A stretch of 47,833 nt of DNA from Deltaproteobacteria bacterium (GTDB taxonomy: Bacteria; Myxococcota_A; UBA796; UBA2385): the NCBI GenBank assembly GCA_018401435.1, contig JAGYJW010000052.1:1-47833 (forward strand). Reading direction: 5' to 3'. Both the position numbers and the translations under genes were made by a program. Below, in pieces: positions 1 to 8,834 of this stretch (its first letter is position 1; the number at the start of each line of letters is the position of its first letter). The notes under the pieces were generated by a model. That model was not told where the DNA came from and did not search any database. It was given only the letters and a program-made list of their open reading frames with translations.

Positions 1-183
1 AGCGAGAAGAAAACCAGCATGCTGGAAGACGGCGACCCGACCGAGCTGCTGGCCCAGGCCAAGGTGCAGATCTCACGCATGGAAGCTTTCCTGCGGCACT
101 GCGACAAGGACACGGCCAGGGCGATCGTTGCCAGAGGTGTCCAGCGTGGCATGCGTTCCTCCCAAACGTTTTGGTTGTCCCGG
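1..183 (+). other. Left edge: possible 3' end of an unidentified plus-strand gene
   Basis: The first 120 or so bases read in frame 1 as a GC3-rich, soluble, charged peptide that starts before the window (it includes SEKKTSMLEDGDPTELL). It could be the tail of a gene entering from the left. No stop codon follows before it runs into the opposite-strand ATPase gene, so the real end is unclear and a frame break is possible. Bases 120-183 are less GC-rich and look non-coding. I recognise no family. Confidence 0.2.
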
Positions 184-2283
184 TTATCCGGTTGCGGCGT
201 CGGCGACGGGGGGCGCAGCCCTGGGCTCGGGCGGTGGGGCGGCGCTGAGCCCATCGGCGGAACCCTTGGGTTCGGGCGCGACCGCCTGTGCGACAACATC
301 GACGGCAGCAGCGTTCTCGATGCCCTCTGCATCTATGCCCACTCCCGCCGGCAGCAATCCCAGGGTGGTGGTCGCCCAGCCGCCCACGGCCAGCAGGGCG
401 ACGGCGGCCACGGCGAGCAGGGTTCCACGGGGAACGCTGCGGTCCAGGCGGGCCTGCAGCTCCTGGGGATCGACCCCGTGCACCGCCTGGTAGAGCAGCC
501 GGACGGCCTCCCCGTGATCGGGCTGCAGCGCGAGCACCTGGGCGAGGTTGTCTCGGGCGGTGCGGCGGTCGCCCGAGCGCAAGGCGCCCAGGCCGCGCTG
601 GTAGTGCTCCTCCACGCTGCTCTCGCGTTGCAGGCGCACCACCATGGGCCCCAGCAGGGGGTCGTTGGAGCTGGCGCTGCTGTGCTGGGCCAGGGCCAGG
701 GCTTGCTCCAGCCGGCCGGTGGCCTCGAGGCCGGCGATGCGTTCGCGGGTCTGGCCGTCCAGCAGCTCGTTGCGCTGGGGCTCGGGCGGCAGGCTGCGCC
801 GGTTGAGGGCGTCTCGCAGGGCGGTGGCCTCCAGGTGGCCCGGCGCCAGGCTGAGGATGCGGTCCAGGTGCCGGGAGGCCTCGACCGGGTCGCTGGCCTG
901 TTCGGCCTGCTCCAGCAAGAAGCGCACGAGGCGGGGGCGGCCCTTGTGGGGCTGAATCGCGTTGAGGCGCTCCAGCAGCCGCCCGGCCACATCGGCGTGG
1001 CCCAGGGCCAGCTCGACCTCCACCATCAGCTCGGTGGCGCCCAGGTGGTTGGGGTTGGCCTCCAGGGCCTCCTGCAGGCTCTCCAGCGCCTCGTTCGCCT
1101 TGCCGGCCTCGAAGCGGCGCACCGCGCGGCTATAGCTGCGCTCCGCCTCGGGGCGCAGGTGGTCCAGCTCGGCCTGGGTGCGGGACACCGGGTGGTGCCG
1201 GGCCACCCAGCGGCGGAAGAGATCGCCCCGCCAGGACAGCGGATCCTCCACCGCCTCGAAGAGCTCCCAGTGCCTTAGCTTGTCGGGGCCCAACTCAAGG
1301 TCGCGGGTGAGCACCCGCACGCCGCCGCGATGCAGCAGCTCGGCGAAGTCCTTGAGGGCCACCGAGGGGGGCTCGGCCTCGGCAAGGGCCGCCGCCACCA
1401 CCCGCGCCGCAGGGGGCAGCCCGGCCCAGAGCCAGCGGCAGGCCTCGGTGCCCTCCTCCAGGGCCCGGTCGATGGCCGCCCGCACCGTGCTCTTTCGAAT
1501 GACCGGGGCCGCGCCGTCGGCCTCGATCCAGGCGGTGGTCCAGCAGGCCGACAGCAGCAGGTGGGTGAGGGCGGGCTGACCGCGGCAGAGCCACCACAGC
1601 TCTTCGATGGCCTCGGGCTCCCAGCTCAGGCCGCCTCGCCCCTCGGAGAGCCGCGCCAGGGCCCGGGTCTCGCGGCGCTCCAAGGCGCCGATGTGGCGGC
1701 GGGCCACCGAGGGGAAGGCCTGGGCGACCAGGGCCTCGTCCACCTGCAGGGTGCGGCCCGCGGCCAGCACCAGGCCCAGGCGGCCCTCGTTGGCGGCCAG
1801 GCAGCGGGCCAGGAAGGGCAACATGGCGGCGGCGCAGCTGCGCCCATTGGTCTCGGGCTCGACGTCGAATTCGTCGATGATCAGCACCAGCACGGTATCT
1901 GGGCTGAGGGTGGACAGGGCGCTGGCCAGCCATTGTTGCAGAAAGCGCTCGTCGGGGCGCTGGCCCAGGTCGGGTGCGGTCAGCTCCAGGGTGCTGGCGA
2001 CCGCGTCGGCGAGGTCGCGGATGGTCTCTTCCAGCAGCCAGGTCTCGCGGGCGGCGGCATCAAAGACCAGGGGCACCACATCGCTGCGCTGCCGCAGGCG
2101 ATCGGCCAGCGCGTCCAGCAAGGAGGTCTTGCCGCTGAGTCGCCCGCCCACCACCAGGACCGGACCCCGTCCGGGGCGGCGCAGGCTCTCTTCGAGGTCC
2201 AGCAGCAGGGCCTCGCGGCCCACGAAGACGGGCCGACCCCCGACGGATGCGCCGGTGATATAAGGGCTCTCCGGGCGAATCAG
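184..2283 (-). CDS. Membrane-anchored P-loop ATPase with TPR-like repeats
   Basis: Predicted STAND/AAA-type ATPase of about 699 residues. From the chosen start, a PYITG...GRPVFVGRE lead (residues 8-24) is typical of the N-terminus of such ATPases. Walker A is GGRLSGKT (about 46-53) and Walker B is LIIDEFD (134-140). The second half has TPR-like helical repeats (about 385-600), then one hydrophobic segment (about 621-642) and a 57-residue Pro/Ala-rich tail. The architecture suggests an NTP-dependent sensor or scaffold tethered to the inner membrane. A GTG at 2391 would extend it, but that lies inside the upstream lipoprotein gene and adds low-complexity sequence. AGGAGG at 2293-2288 instead points to CTG 2283 (or ATT 2280). 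The substrate is unknown. Confidence 0.75.
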   Translation of the reverse strand: MIRPESPYITGASVGGRPVFVGREALLLDLEESLRRPGRGPVLVVGGRLSGKTSLLDALADRLRQRSDVVPLVFDAAARETWLLEETIRDLADAVASTLELTAPDLGQRPDERFLQQWLASALSTLSPDTVLVLIIDEFDVEPETNGRSCAAAMLPFLARCLAANEGRLGLVLAAGRTLQVDEALVAQAFPSVARRHIGALERRETRALARLSEGRGGLSWEPEAIEELWWLCRGQPALTHLLLSACWTTAWIEADGAAPVIRKSTVRAAIDRALEEGTEACRWLWAGLPPAARVVAAALAEAEPPSVALKDFAELLHRGGVRVLTRDLELGPDKLRHWELFEAVEDPLSWRGDLFRRWVARHHPVSRTQAELDHLRPEAERSYSRAVRRFEAGKANEALESLQEALEANPNHLGATELMVEVELALGHADVAGRLLERLNAIQPHKGRPRLVRFLLEQAEQASDPVEASRHLDRILSLAPGHLEATALRDALNRRSLPPEPQRNELLDGQTRERIAGLEATGRLEQALALAQHSSASSNDPLLGPMVVRLQRESSVEEHYQRGLGALRSGDRRTARDNLAQVLALQPDHGEAVRLLYQAVHGVDPQELQARLDRSVPRGTLLAVAAVALLAVGGWATTTLGLLPAGVGIDAEGIENAAAVDVVAQAVAPEPKGSADGLSAAPPPEPRAAPPVADAATG

Positions 2284-2287
2284 GGGG

Positions 2288-2293
2288 CCTCCT
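2288..2293 (-). promoter_or_regulatory. Strong Shine-Dalgarno pointing to a non-ATG start
   Basis: AGGAGG on the minus strand lies 4 bases before an in-frame CTG (2283-2281) and 7 bases before an in-frame ATT (2280-2278). There is no ATG, GTG or TTG nearby, and the conserved ATPase N-terminus begins right here. This makes it the likely ribosome binding site of the ATPase gene. Confidence 0.45.
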
Positions 2294-2366
2294 GGGCGAT
2301 GAAGGGCGCGTCGGCAGGGTTCGCCGCGCCCGCAGCCTACCAGAAGACCCGCCCACCTGCCGGCGC

Positions 2367-3563
2367 TCAGTAGTTGGACACGATGCCCCACAAGCTGAGG
2401 CCGTCGGCGACCTCGTCATAGGCGTCGTCGATCAGCCCGCCCTGCTCGCGGATACGCCAGATGGTGCGGTGGTCGCCGCCCTTGGCCGTCACATAGGCCT
2501 CGCCGTGATCCCCATCCGTCGCGATGGCGATGGGCCGCACCAGGTTGTTGGCCCAGGCCATGCGCTCGACCCAGTCTGTTTCGGCCAGGTTGAAGCGCTC
2601 GAGCGCGTAGGTGCCGGAGGCAAAGTCGCCGGTCATGCCCCACCAGCCGTCGCCGTCCATACGGGACAGGCCCACCCCCAGGTTGGCGTCCCAGTTGGCC
2701 CAGCCATCCGACAGATCCGCCTGCTTGTGTTGCACCATGCCGCCGGCCTCCGTCCAGGTGGCAAAGCCACCCAGCAGATCCTGGATGCCGACCTCTCCCG
2801 TCAGCAGGTCCACCGACAGATCCAGGGCATAGAGTTCGAAGGTGGTGTCGTCGCTGATGTCCCAGGCCCAGCTGGCCAGCTCCTGGGTGCTGCCGTCGCG
2901 GTTGATCCGCCACAGGGCCCCTGGCGTCGCAGCAACATAATAGCCACCCGGATGGGCCTTCACACCCCGCACAATGGGGCCGAACCAATAGAAGACCTCG
3001 CCTGCCTCGGCCGCGGGGTCGGTGAAGGTGGCCAGCGGGGTCACAGCGCCCGATGAATCGACCTCCACGATGGAGGCATCGGCATACTCAAAGCCCGGGG
3101 TTCCCGCGCTGAAGTTGATGAAGACGTCGTTGACCACGGTGACATAGCCCCCGTCCAGCCCATGATCGATGTCATAGGGCACCAGCCCGGGGGGCAGGGT
3201 GATGGTGTCGTCGAGTCGGGTGATGGTGTCGAAGACGAGGATGCGCGATGCGCCGCCCTCCACCTGCTCGGTCACGGTCAAGCCGGACCACTCCTCGTCC
3301 ACGCGTCCGTCGCAGTCGTTGTCCTTGCCATCAAAGACGTCCTCTTCGCGGGCGGGGTTCACGCCGATGTCGTCGTCGTCGCAGTCGCCGTCCTCCACCG
3401 TGAAGCCGTCGCCGTCGTTGTCGGTGCCCGTGCTGCCGTCGCTGCCATCGGTGCTGCCGTCGCTGCCGTCGGTGCTCCCCGAGTCGTCGCCGCCGACCGG
3501 CACCTTGGTGCCCCCCGAGCAGGCCAGGGCGAGCAGGCAGAAGGAGATCGGGGACAGGCGCAT
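2367..3563 (-). CDS. Lipoprotein with one MopE-type metal-binding motif
   Basis: 398-residue secreted lipoprotein. The signal peptide ends in the lipobox LALAC (lipid Cys15). A low-complexity (S/T)DGSDG linker follows, then one MopE-type motif (DNDGDGF...DGDCDDDD...DGKDNDCDGRVDE, about 48-92), which in this family is a putative calcium/copper site. The remaining 300 residues hold repeated short strands with Gly, Trp and Asp turns and look like a beta-propeller, but no family is certain. ATG is preceded by GGAG at 6 bases. It lies upstream of the ATPase gene on the same strand, with the stop downstream of that gene's alternative GTG start. The function is probably surface or periplasmic binding. 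Confidence 0.75.
   Translation of the reverse strand: MRLSPISFCLLALACSGGTKVPVGGDDSGSTDGSDGSTDGSDGSTGTDNDGDGFTVEDGDCDDDDIGVNPAREEDVFDGKDNDCDGRVDEEWSGLTVTEQVEGGASRILVFDTITRLDDTITLPPGLVPYDIDHGLDGGYVTVVNDVFINFSAGTPGFEYADASIVEVDSSGAVTPLATFTDPAAEAGEVFYWFGPIVRGVKAHPGGYYVAATPGALWRINRDGSTQELASWAWDISDDTTFELYALDLSVDLLTGEVGIQDLLGGFATWTEAGGMVQHKQADLSDGWANWDANLGVGLSRMDGDGWWGMTGDFASGTYALERFNLAETDWVERMAWANNLVRPIAIATDGDHGEAYVTAKGGDHRTIWRIREQGGLIDDAYDEVADGLSLWGIVSNY
3430..3476. repeat. 21-base tandem repeat in a lipoprotein linker
   Basis: Two full copies (3430-3450 and 3451-3471, differing at one base) and a partial third. They encode the STDGSDG-type linker between the lipid anchor and the MopE motif. Copy number could vary by slippage and change how far the domain stands off the membrane. 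Confidence 0.7.
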
Positions 3564-3586
3564 GGCGGGCTCCAGGTCGGGGGCGC

Positions 3587-3615
3587 AGTCTAGCGCCAGG
3601 AGCCCCGCGCCCGCC
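3587..3615 (-). promoter_or_regulatory. Promoter-like GGCGGG-17-TAGACT signature
   Basis: On the minus strand GGCGGG (3615-3610) is separated by 17 bases from TAGACT (3592-3587), which lies 23 bases before the lipoprotein ATG at 3563. The same spacing and near-identical boxes occur upstream of 8955 and 25985, which is the main support. There is no canonical TTGACA. Confidence 0.4.
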
Positions 3616-3620
3616 AGCCC

Positions 3621-3632
3621 CCGCGTCAGCGG
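3621..3632. terminator. Small hairpin containing the stop codon of the PH-domain gene
   Basis: CCGC-GTCA-GCGG: a 4-base stem whose loop holds the TGA stop (TCA on the plus strand) of the minus-strand gene ending at 3626. There is no T-run. It is listed because the same arrangement recurs at other gene ends in this window. Confidence 0.25.
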
Positions 3633-4507
3633 CTGAGGTCGGGGTCCACCGCTACTCCCTGGGCGGCGAGGGCCGCGAGGAAGGCGGGGCGGCGATCAGG
3701 GGAGATCAAGGCGGGCCGCCCCTGGGCGGGCACAAAGAGCACCGCGGCCTCGCGATTGGACAGGTAGAGCTCCATGCTGCGCCCCGCGACCCGGTAGTGG
3801 CCCAGCTGGTGCCCGGGCAGGCCGATGCCAAAGACCCGCAGCCACAGCCCGCCGGTGGGCCGGGCCTCGATGCGTGCGCCCGCCAGGGGCAGGCTGCGGC
3901 GCCCCCACAGCGTGTGGATGATGAGGGCGCCGTCGGCAATCTCAAAGAAGAGACGCCGCGGGGACAAGATCAGCAGGGCGGTGATGGCGCCGCCGAAGAG
4001 CACGGCGATCCAGCACACCACCAGCACCCACATGCGGGTGCCCTCGCCCGGTGCGGCCGGGTAGTCGCCGCTGGCGCCGCTCGCCAGATCCGCGAGGAAG
4101 CGATCGCGGTCATCGGGGGTGATCAGCAGCGGGCGGTCGCCTCTGCGGGGGATGATCACGGCCTCGGAGCCGCAGGTGCTGGCCTCGATGACCTCGCCCA
4201 CGGGCGCGTGATCCCAGAGCCCCTCGCAGAGATCGGGCAGGCCCGTGCCGGCGTACCGGGGCCCCCGGCGCAGGGTCACATCGCGGGCCTCGCCCAGGTC
4301 GGCCCGGGGCACCACGCGGCCCAGGTCGATGCCCCCCACCACCGCTTCGAGGTGCAGGCTGTCGGGCGAGAGGTGGTAGGCGACATGGCGCGGCGTCAGC
4401 AGCAGCCAGCCCGTGATGATGACGCCGAGCAAGGCCGGCACCGTGAGCACCGCCGACCAGACGCGCGCCCCCCGGGGAGGCGGAGCGGGCAGGTAGCGCT
4501 CCCCCAC
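3626..4507 (-). CDS. Membrane protein with two tandem PH-type domains
   Basis: 293 residues, built as an internal duplication. Each half is a transmembrane helix (about 17-36 and 156-178) followed by a domain of about 105 residues. Both domains follow the same plan: an SPRR/TPRH start, beta strands, a GIGLPG/GTGLPD segment, then (A/E)AVLFVPxxGRPxLISPD and F(L)AxLA at the end. This resembles the bacterial PH domain bPH_5, where a soluble PH-like fold hangs from the membrane. The GTG start lies one base after the TGA of the MopE lipoprotein gene, so the two are co-translated. Membrane-stress or envelope roles are known for other bacterial PH proteins; its role here is unknown. Confidence 0.7.
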   Translation of the reverse strand: MGERYLPAPPPRGARVWSAVLTVPALLGVIITGWLLLTPRHVAYHLSPDSLHLEAVVGGIDLGRVVPRADLGEARDVTLRRGPRYAGTGLPDLCEGLWDHAPVGEVIEASTCGSEAVIIPRRGDRPLLITPDDRDRFLADLASGASGDYPAAPGEGTRMWVLVVCWIAVLFGGAITALLILSPRRLFFEIADGALIIHTLWGRRSLPLAGARIEARPTGGLWLRVFGIGLPGHQLGHYRVAGRSMELYLSNREAAVLFVPAQGRPALISPDRRPAFLAALAAQGVAVDPDLSR

Positions 4508-4508
4508 C

Positions 4509-6128
4509 TCAGCGACAGGTCTGGGCGAAGCTGCTGTAGTCGGGATCGCAGGTTGCCCCGCAGCTCGACAGCAGGCAGCTGACGGGGTTGCTGCTCAACA
4601 GGCAGAGCGCGTAGCAGATGGGGTCGTAGCTGGCGCTGCAGTCGTTGATATAGGTGCCGCTATTTCCGCAGGAAGGCACCGAGCCACTCCAGCCCGCGCC
4701 GTTGACCTCGCAGCTGATGTAGACGAGGTCCCAGCCGCAGCCACCCGAGACGCCGTTGTATTGCTTCTCTTGGCTGCCCGAGCAGTCATAATCGAAGGAG
4801 CCGTCACCGCGGTGGGCGTTGAACCAGGCGGTCTGGCCGGGGCGGGCGTTGGCGTTGCTGTCGTAGCAGTCCGACGCCGTGGTGCCGGTATAGGGGTAGC
4901 TGCCGCTGTCGCACCAGCACTGGGTGGCGCCGGCCACGCCATAGGTGTCGCTGTCGCCGTCATAGTAGAAGGTGCGGCAGCCGATGCCATTCTGTTCGTT
5001 TTGCAGGCCGTTGCAGTTCTCGTCCACGCCGTTGCTGCAGATTTCAGTGGCGCCGGGGTGGATGCTGTAGTCGGCGTCATTGCAGTCGGGCTGGGTGCCC
5101 GAGGCGTTGATGCAGGGGGGGGACTCGCAGTAGCCGTCGCCGTCGTCGTCATAGACCGGCGTGCCCTCGTCCCGCTGCCCGTCGCAGTCGTCATCGAGGC
5201 CATTCTGCGTCTCGGTGGCGCCGGGGTAGGCGTTGGGGTTGGCGTCGTCGCAATCCGACACCGACGCGGTGGCGTTGACGCAGGGTGGGATCTCGCAGTA
5301 GCCGTCGCCGTCGTCGTCATAGCAGACCGTGCCCACGTCGATGGCGGTCAGCTCGTTGCAGTCGTTGTCCAGGCCGTCGCAGATCTCGGTGGCGCCGGGG
5401 TAGATCAGGGCGTTGCTGTCGTTGCAGTCGCCGCCGTTGACGCTGAAGCCGTCGCCGTCGAAGTCGTAGTCGTCGGGGGACACGACATCGAATTCCACCA
5501 GGGCCTCGGCCGCGTTGCCTTGGGTGTCTTCCACCCGGAAGGTCAACATATAGCTGGCCTTGGGCAGGATGGCGCTGCACTGGGCATTCCCGGCCCCGTC
5601 CACCACCATGTCGCAGACATAGCCGCCCGGGCTGCTGGACAGCTCGACCACCAGGTCTTCGGGCAGGTCCTGGTAGTCATCCACCGTGGCCATGAAGACG
5701 AAGGCGGTGTCCTCCAGGCCCTTTTCGCCGTTGTCGGGGTGGTCCACCACGATGGAGGGCAGGTCGGGCACCTGCAGCACCTCGATGGTGATCTGGTCCT
5801 CGCCCTGTTCGGCGGTGGAGTCGGTCGCCCGCAGGGTGATGACGTGCAGGCCCTCGCCCAAGCTGGCGGTGGAGAATTCGACATAGCCGTCGGGGTCGGG
5901 CGGATCGTTGTCCGGGAGCACCCCGTCGATGCTGCTGACCCATTCGACCGTCAGCTCGCTGGGAGGGGAGTCGTCGTCGACGATGCCGGTGAAGTCGATC
6001 TGTTCGCCCTGGGGGAACTGGACCCCGTCCTGGGGCGTCTGGATGACCACGGCGGGCGCGTTGCGCAGCACCTTCAGGCTGTCGTCACCGCAGCCGAGGA
6101 GGGCGAGAATGGGCAGGAGCGTGCGCAT
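4509..6128 (-). CDS. Lipoprotein with four MopE-type motifs and a Cys-rich tail
   Basis: 539-residue lipoprotein. ATG 6128 was chosen because GGAGA sits 4 bases upstream and the signal peptide ends in LALLGC (Cys13). Two Ig/cadherin-like beta domains follow (about 25-215), then four tandem MopE-type metal-binding motifs (about 220-410, each with DxDGDGY/F, DCxD and a YPGATE or related turn). The C-terminal region of about 130 residues begins at FDYDCSGSQEKQY and has around 12 cysteines, suggesting a disulfide-stabilised extracellular domain. It is probably a surface-exposed calcium-dependent structural or adhesion protein. It is the first gene of a two-gene unit with the PH-domain protein. 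Confidence 0.8.
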   Translation of the reverse strand: MRTLLPILALLGCGDDSLKVLRNAPAVVIQTPQDGVQFPQGEQIDFTGIVDDDSPPSELTVEWVSSIDGVLPDNDPPDPDGYVEFSTASLGEGLHVITLRATDSTAEQGEDQITIEVLQVPDLPSIVVDHPDNGEKGLEDTAFVFMATVDDYQDLPEDLVVELSSSPGGYVCDMVVDGAGNAQCSAILPKASYMLTFRVEDTQGNAAEALVEFDVVSPDDYDFDGDGFSVNGGDCNDSNALIYPGATEICDGLDNDCNELTAIDVGTVCYDDDGDGYCEIPPCVNATASVSDCDDANPNAYPGATETQNGLDDDCDGQRDEGTPVYDDDGDGYCESPPCINASGTQPDCNDADYSIHPGATEICSNGVDENCNGLQNEQNGIGCRTFYYDGDSDTYGVAGATQCWCDSGSYPYTGTTASDCYDSNANARPGQTAWFNAHRGDGSFDYDCSGSQEKQYNGVSGGCGWDLVYISCEVNGAGWSGSVPSCGNSGTYINDCSASYDPICYALCLLSSNPVSCLLSSCGATCDPDYSSFAQTCR

Positions 6129-6150
6129 GGATTCTCCGGAAAGCTCCCCC

Positions 6151-6179
6151 ACGATACGCGGTCCAAGGGCCGTTCACAA
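6151..6179 (-). promoter_or_regulatory. Sigma70-like promoter for the four-motif MopE lipoprotein
   Basis: On the minus strand TTGTGA (6179-6174), a 17-base spacer and TATCGT (6156-6151) lie 22 bases upstream of ATG 6128. Four of six bases match in each consensus box and the spacing is ideal. Confidence 0.45.
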
Positions 6180-6227
6180 GGCGTCGCAGTTTCGCAGGGG
6201 TGTCGCCGGCAGAGGGCGCAGGTGCGA

Positions 6228-6242
6228 GGCCCACCGAGGGCC
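6228..6242. terminator. Short GC hairpin after the Rossmann-protein gene
   Basis: GGCCC-ACCGA-GGGCC lies just beyond the stop (6245-6247) of the minus-strand gene above. It has a 5-base stem and no T-run, so it is a weak terminator candidate. Confidence 0.25.
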
Positions 6243-6244
6243 GC

Positions 6245-7924
6245 TCAGGGCTTGATGCGGAAGCCGCCCATCTCGTTGTTGAAGATCCAGGCGACCACCT
6301 CGCCGATCTCGAAGACGTCGGCGGAGTAGGTGCGGATATTGGCGGCGGCCGATCCGGTGTCCCGCAAGGCGGCGCGGGCCTGCAACATGCGCTTGAAGCG
6401 CTGCTGCCAGATGCCCACATTGCGGGGCTGCAGGTCCACCCAGCCCTTCTCGGCCCAGCCGCGGATGGCCTTCTTGTCGGCCAGGCTGACGGTGGTGGTG
6501 TGACCCCGCACCTCGGGCACGTTGATGCGCGGGCCCCGCAGCAGGGTGCGACCGTCGGGGAGCAGCACAGGCACGCCGATGGAGGGGGCCATGCGGGCGA
6601 CGCCGGAGGGTTCCAGGGCCTCGGCCAGCAGGGCGGCCACCGCGGCGTCGCTGCGGTCATCGTCCACCAGCGCCTGCAGGCTGCCATAGACATGGCGGAA
6701 GAGCTGGGCCTCGAAGAGCAGCTTGGACAGCTCGGGCGGCCCCAGGCGGCCCAGGGCGACGCTGGGGATGCCGCTCTCTTCTTCGGCGGTGGCGAGGTCG
6801 GTCAAGGCGGCGGAGCGAATGAGCCCGGCCTTGTAGCTGGGGTTGAGCACCGCGGCGTCCACTGCGGAGATCACGTCCTGGCCGGTGTTTGCGCCACGAA
6901 TCTCGTGTACCACCACCCGGGCGATCTCCTCGGGGGTGATATACTCCATCTGGCCCAGAGCGGTGATGGCGGCGAATTCACCCCGGGTGAAGACGCCGTT
7001 CTCGCCGGTGTCCACCAGGGGCACCTCCAGCTCGCCCACATGGGGGTAGGCGGCCTCGGCCTCGTGCAGGTCCAGGCGCCCACCGTCCAGCTGGGTCTCG
7101 CGGGGCTGGAAGAGGCGGCTGCTGCCGTGCTTGTCGCTGGCCTTGCCCACCCGCACGCCGCGGTAGCCGATCATGGCGGCCGGCTTGACCTCCTTGACGA
7201 TGGGGGCGTTGGGGGTGCGCGCCAGCAAGAAGAGCAGGCCGGTGTGGCCGAAGGCGGCCTCGGTCTTGGCGAGGAGCTTGTGGCTGGGCTTGTCTTCGCT
7301 GTGGGTGTAGGGGATGTTGAGCCCCATGCCGCCCGTGCCCGTGGTGCCCACCTTCAGGTAGACCCGGGTCTGGTATTCGGTGGTGGCCTTGTGCACGAAG
7401 CGCACATGGCGGATGAGCTGGGGCACGGTCTGGCTGAGCAGGAAGGTCTCGACGTCGTTGACGCCGGCCTCGGCCATATGGCCCTCTTCGTCGATCCAGT
7501 GGCGCACCTTGGCCGCGCCGTCAAAGACGTCCTGGTAGGACAGCCCGGTGGCGGTGTTCACGCAGTCCACCACCACCTCGGGCCGGTGCTGGCGGATCAG
7601 CTGGACGAGGTGGTTGTCGCGGTAGGCCTCGTCGAAGTCGTCATAGAGGGCGGCGAGCAGCTTCTGGCGGCTCTTGCGGTCGCCCAGCAGCTCGCCCCGG
7701 CTGCTCTCGGCGAATTCGAAGGGCACGAAGAGGTTGCCCCAGGCCGGCACGAAGGCCGTGCGGTCGCCGAACTCGGCCTCCAGCTTGCGGCAGGCCTCCT
7801 CGGCCTCCTGCCTGAAGAGGGAGGCCACCACGATGCGCCGCGGATCGAGGCGGAAGACGATGTGGCGGCAGACCTGAAGGCCGACCAGACCGGCACCACC
7901 GAGGATCAGGAAGTCGTGGTACAT
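6245..7924 (-). CDS. NAD(P)-binding Rossmann-fold protein, SDR-like
   Basis: 559 residues. It opens with a beta strand and the dinucleotide-binding loop GGAGLVG (about 9-15), then VVVDCVNTATG near 120, as in extended short-chain dehydrogenases/epimerases. At 559 residues it is much longer than a classical SDR, with a large C-terminal half (after about 270) that I cannot assign. No clear YxxxK pair is visible in the expected place, so catalysis is not certain. ATG 7924 has GGAG 8 bases upstream. It stands alone between the frame-broken gene above and the MopE lipoprotein promoter below. An NAD(P)-dependent oxidoreductase or regulatory homologue is the best guess. Confidence 0.6.
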   Translation of the reverse strand: MYHDFLILGGAGLVGLQVCRHIVFRLDPRRIVVASLFRQEAEEACRKLEAEFGDRTAFVPAWGNLFVPFEFAESSRGELLGDRKSRQKLLAALYDDFDEAYRDNHLVQLIRQHRPEVVVDCVNTATGLSYQDVFDGAAKVRHWIDEEGHMAEAGVNDVETFLLSQTVPQLIRHVRFVHKATTEYQTRVYLKVGTTGTGGMGLNIPYTHSEDKPSHKLLAKTEAAFGHTGLLFLLARTPNAPIVKEVKPAAMIGYRGVRVGKASDKHGSSRLFQPRETQLDGGRLDLHEAEAAYPHVGELEVPLVDTGENGVFTRGEFAAITALGQMEYITPEEIARVVVHEIRGANTGQDVISAVDAAVLNPSYKAGLIRSAALTDLATAEEESGIPSVALGRLGPPELSKLLFEAQLFRHVYGSLQALVDDDRSDAAVAALLAEALEPSGVARMAPSIGVPVLLPDGRTLLRGPRINVPEVRGHTTTVSLADKKAIRGWAEKGWVDLQPRNVGIWQQRFKRMLQARAALRDTGSAAANIRTYSADVFEIGEVVAWIFNNEMGGFRIKP

Positions 7925-8047
7925 GCGGGCGCTCCGTGCTCCAGATGGAGGCCCCGGTATGCCACCTGGGGGCGGCTGTCACCGGTTGGCCGGCGCCGGA
8001 GAGGGGCGACCCCGGGCGGCAGAGAGGTAGCGCCCGCGGGCCGACCT

Positions 8048-8819
8048 TCAAAGCTCCGTGGGGCGCCTGCTGGCGACGGCGAGGGCGGCGATGAAACGAT
8101 CCGCCCCGTCCAGTCGCTGCAGGGGGCCGGTCGGGTCCTTGCCGATTCGCGCCTGGTAGGCCAGGACCAGGCCGCGGCTGCCCGGCTGCCCCGGCGCACA
8201 CGCCCAGGCTGGCCAGCGGGGAGCTGAGCCGGCGTTCAGAAAGGTAGCGCAGCTGCGGCCAGAACCAGAGGCCGAGCTGCCGCACGTCCAGGACCAGCAC
8301 ATCGGCCGCCCACGCGGTGAGCTTGCGCATCCAATCGACGTGCAGGGCGGTCAAGACGCGGTCGCCCACCGCCAGCACCTCCACCATCAGGGGGTGCAGC
8401 TCGCCGGGGTAGACATAGGGCAGGTCTTGGTCCGAGAGCGCCATTCGCGCGCTCCTCTCTCGCTCTTCGCTGGCCAATACATGCAGGCGGGCGGCCGGCA
8501 CCCACCAGCGGGGGTCGCCCGTTGCCTCGGCTTCCAAGGCGCGGGCGAGGGCCAGGGGCGGGCTGCCGCCCCCATCCGTCAGGGCCTGCAGGCTGAGGAT
8601 GCGCTGGCCGAGATCGCCATCGGCGCTGGGCACGGGCGGGGGCCCGAGGCCGGCCAGGCCGCGCTCGACCGGATCGACCAGCAGCCGGTCCAAGGTGGGT
8701 TGCAGGCGGGGCACACGCCGCGCGAGGCGCAGGGCTGCGGGGCTCAGCCAGTCGGCCTCGGGCTGGGCCATCCAGTCCGACAGCGTGCCGTCGACGGTCT
8801 CGGTGAGATTGGGGGGCAT
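8048..8819 (-). CDS. Unknown soluble protein, reading frame broken
   Basis: About 257 residues if repaired. From ATG 8819 (AGAGGTG upstream) the frame is sound through SERRLSSPLASLGV, then the good coding frame moves by one base near 8195-8215 and ends with DRFIAALAVASRRPTEL at 8048. The unshifted frame instead runs on as low-quality sequence into the next gene. The protein is helical and Leu/Ala-rich, with WWVPAARLHVLASEE and LYVYP-like stretches; I recognise no family. A single indel in a C/G-rich stretch of the assembly would explain the break. Confidence 0.5.
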
Positions 8820-8834
8820 GGCACCTCTGCGGGC

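Noticed and set aside
19..1278. Long plus-strand frame at the left edge and similar frames over 4761-6329 and 6200-8227
   Set aside because: Beyond about base 120 they mirror real minus-strand genes and read as Gly/Ala/Gln/His repeats typical of antisense GC-rich frames.
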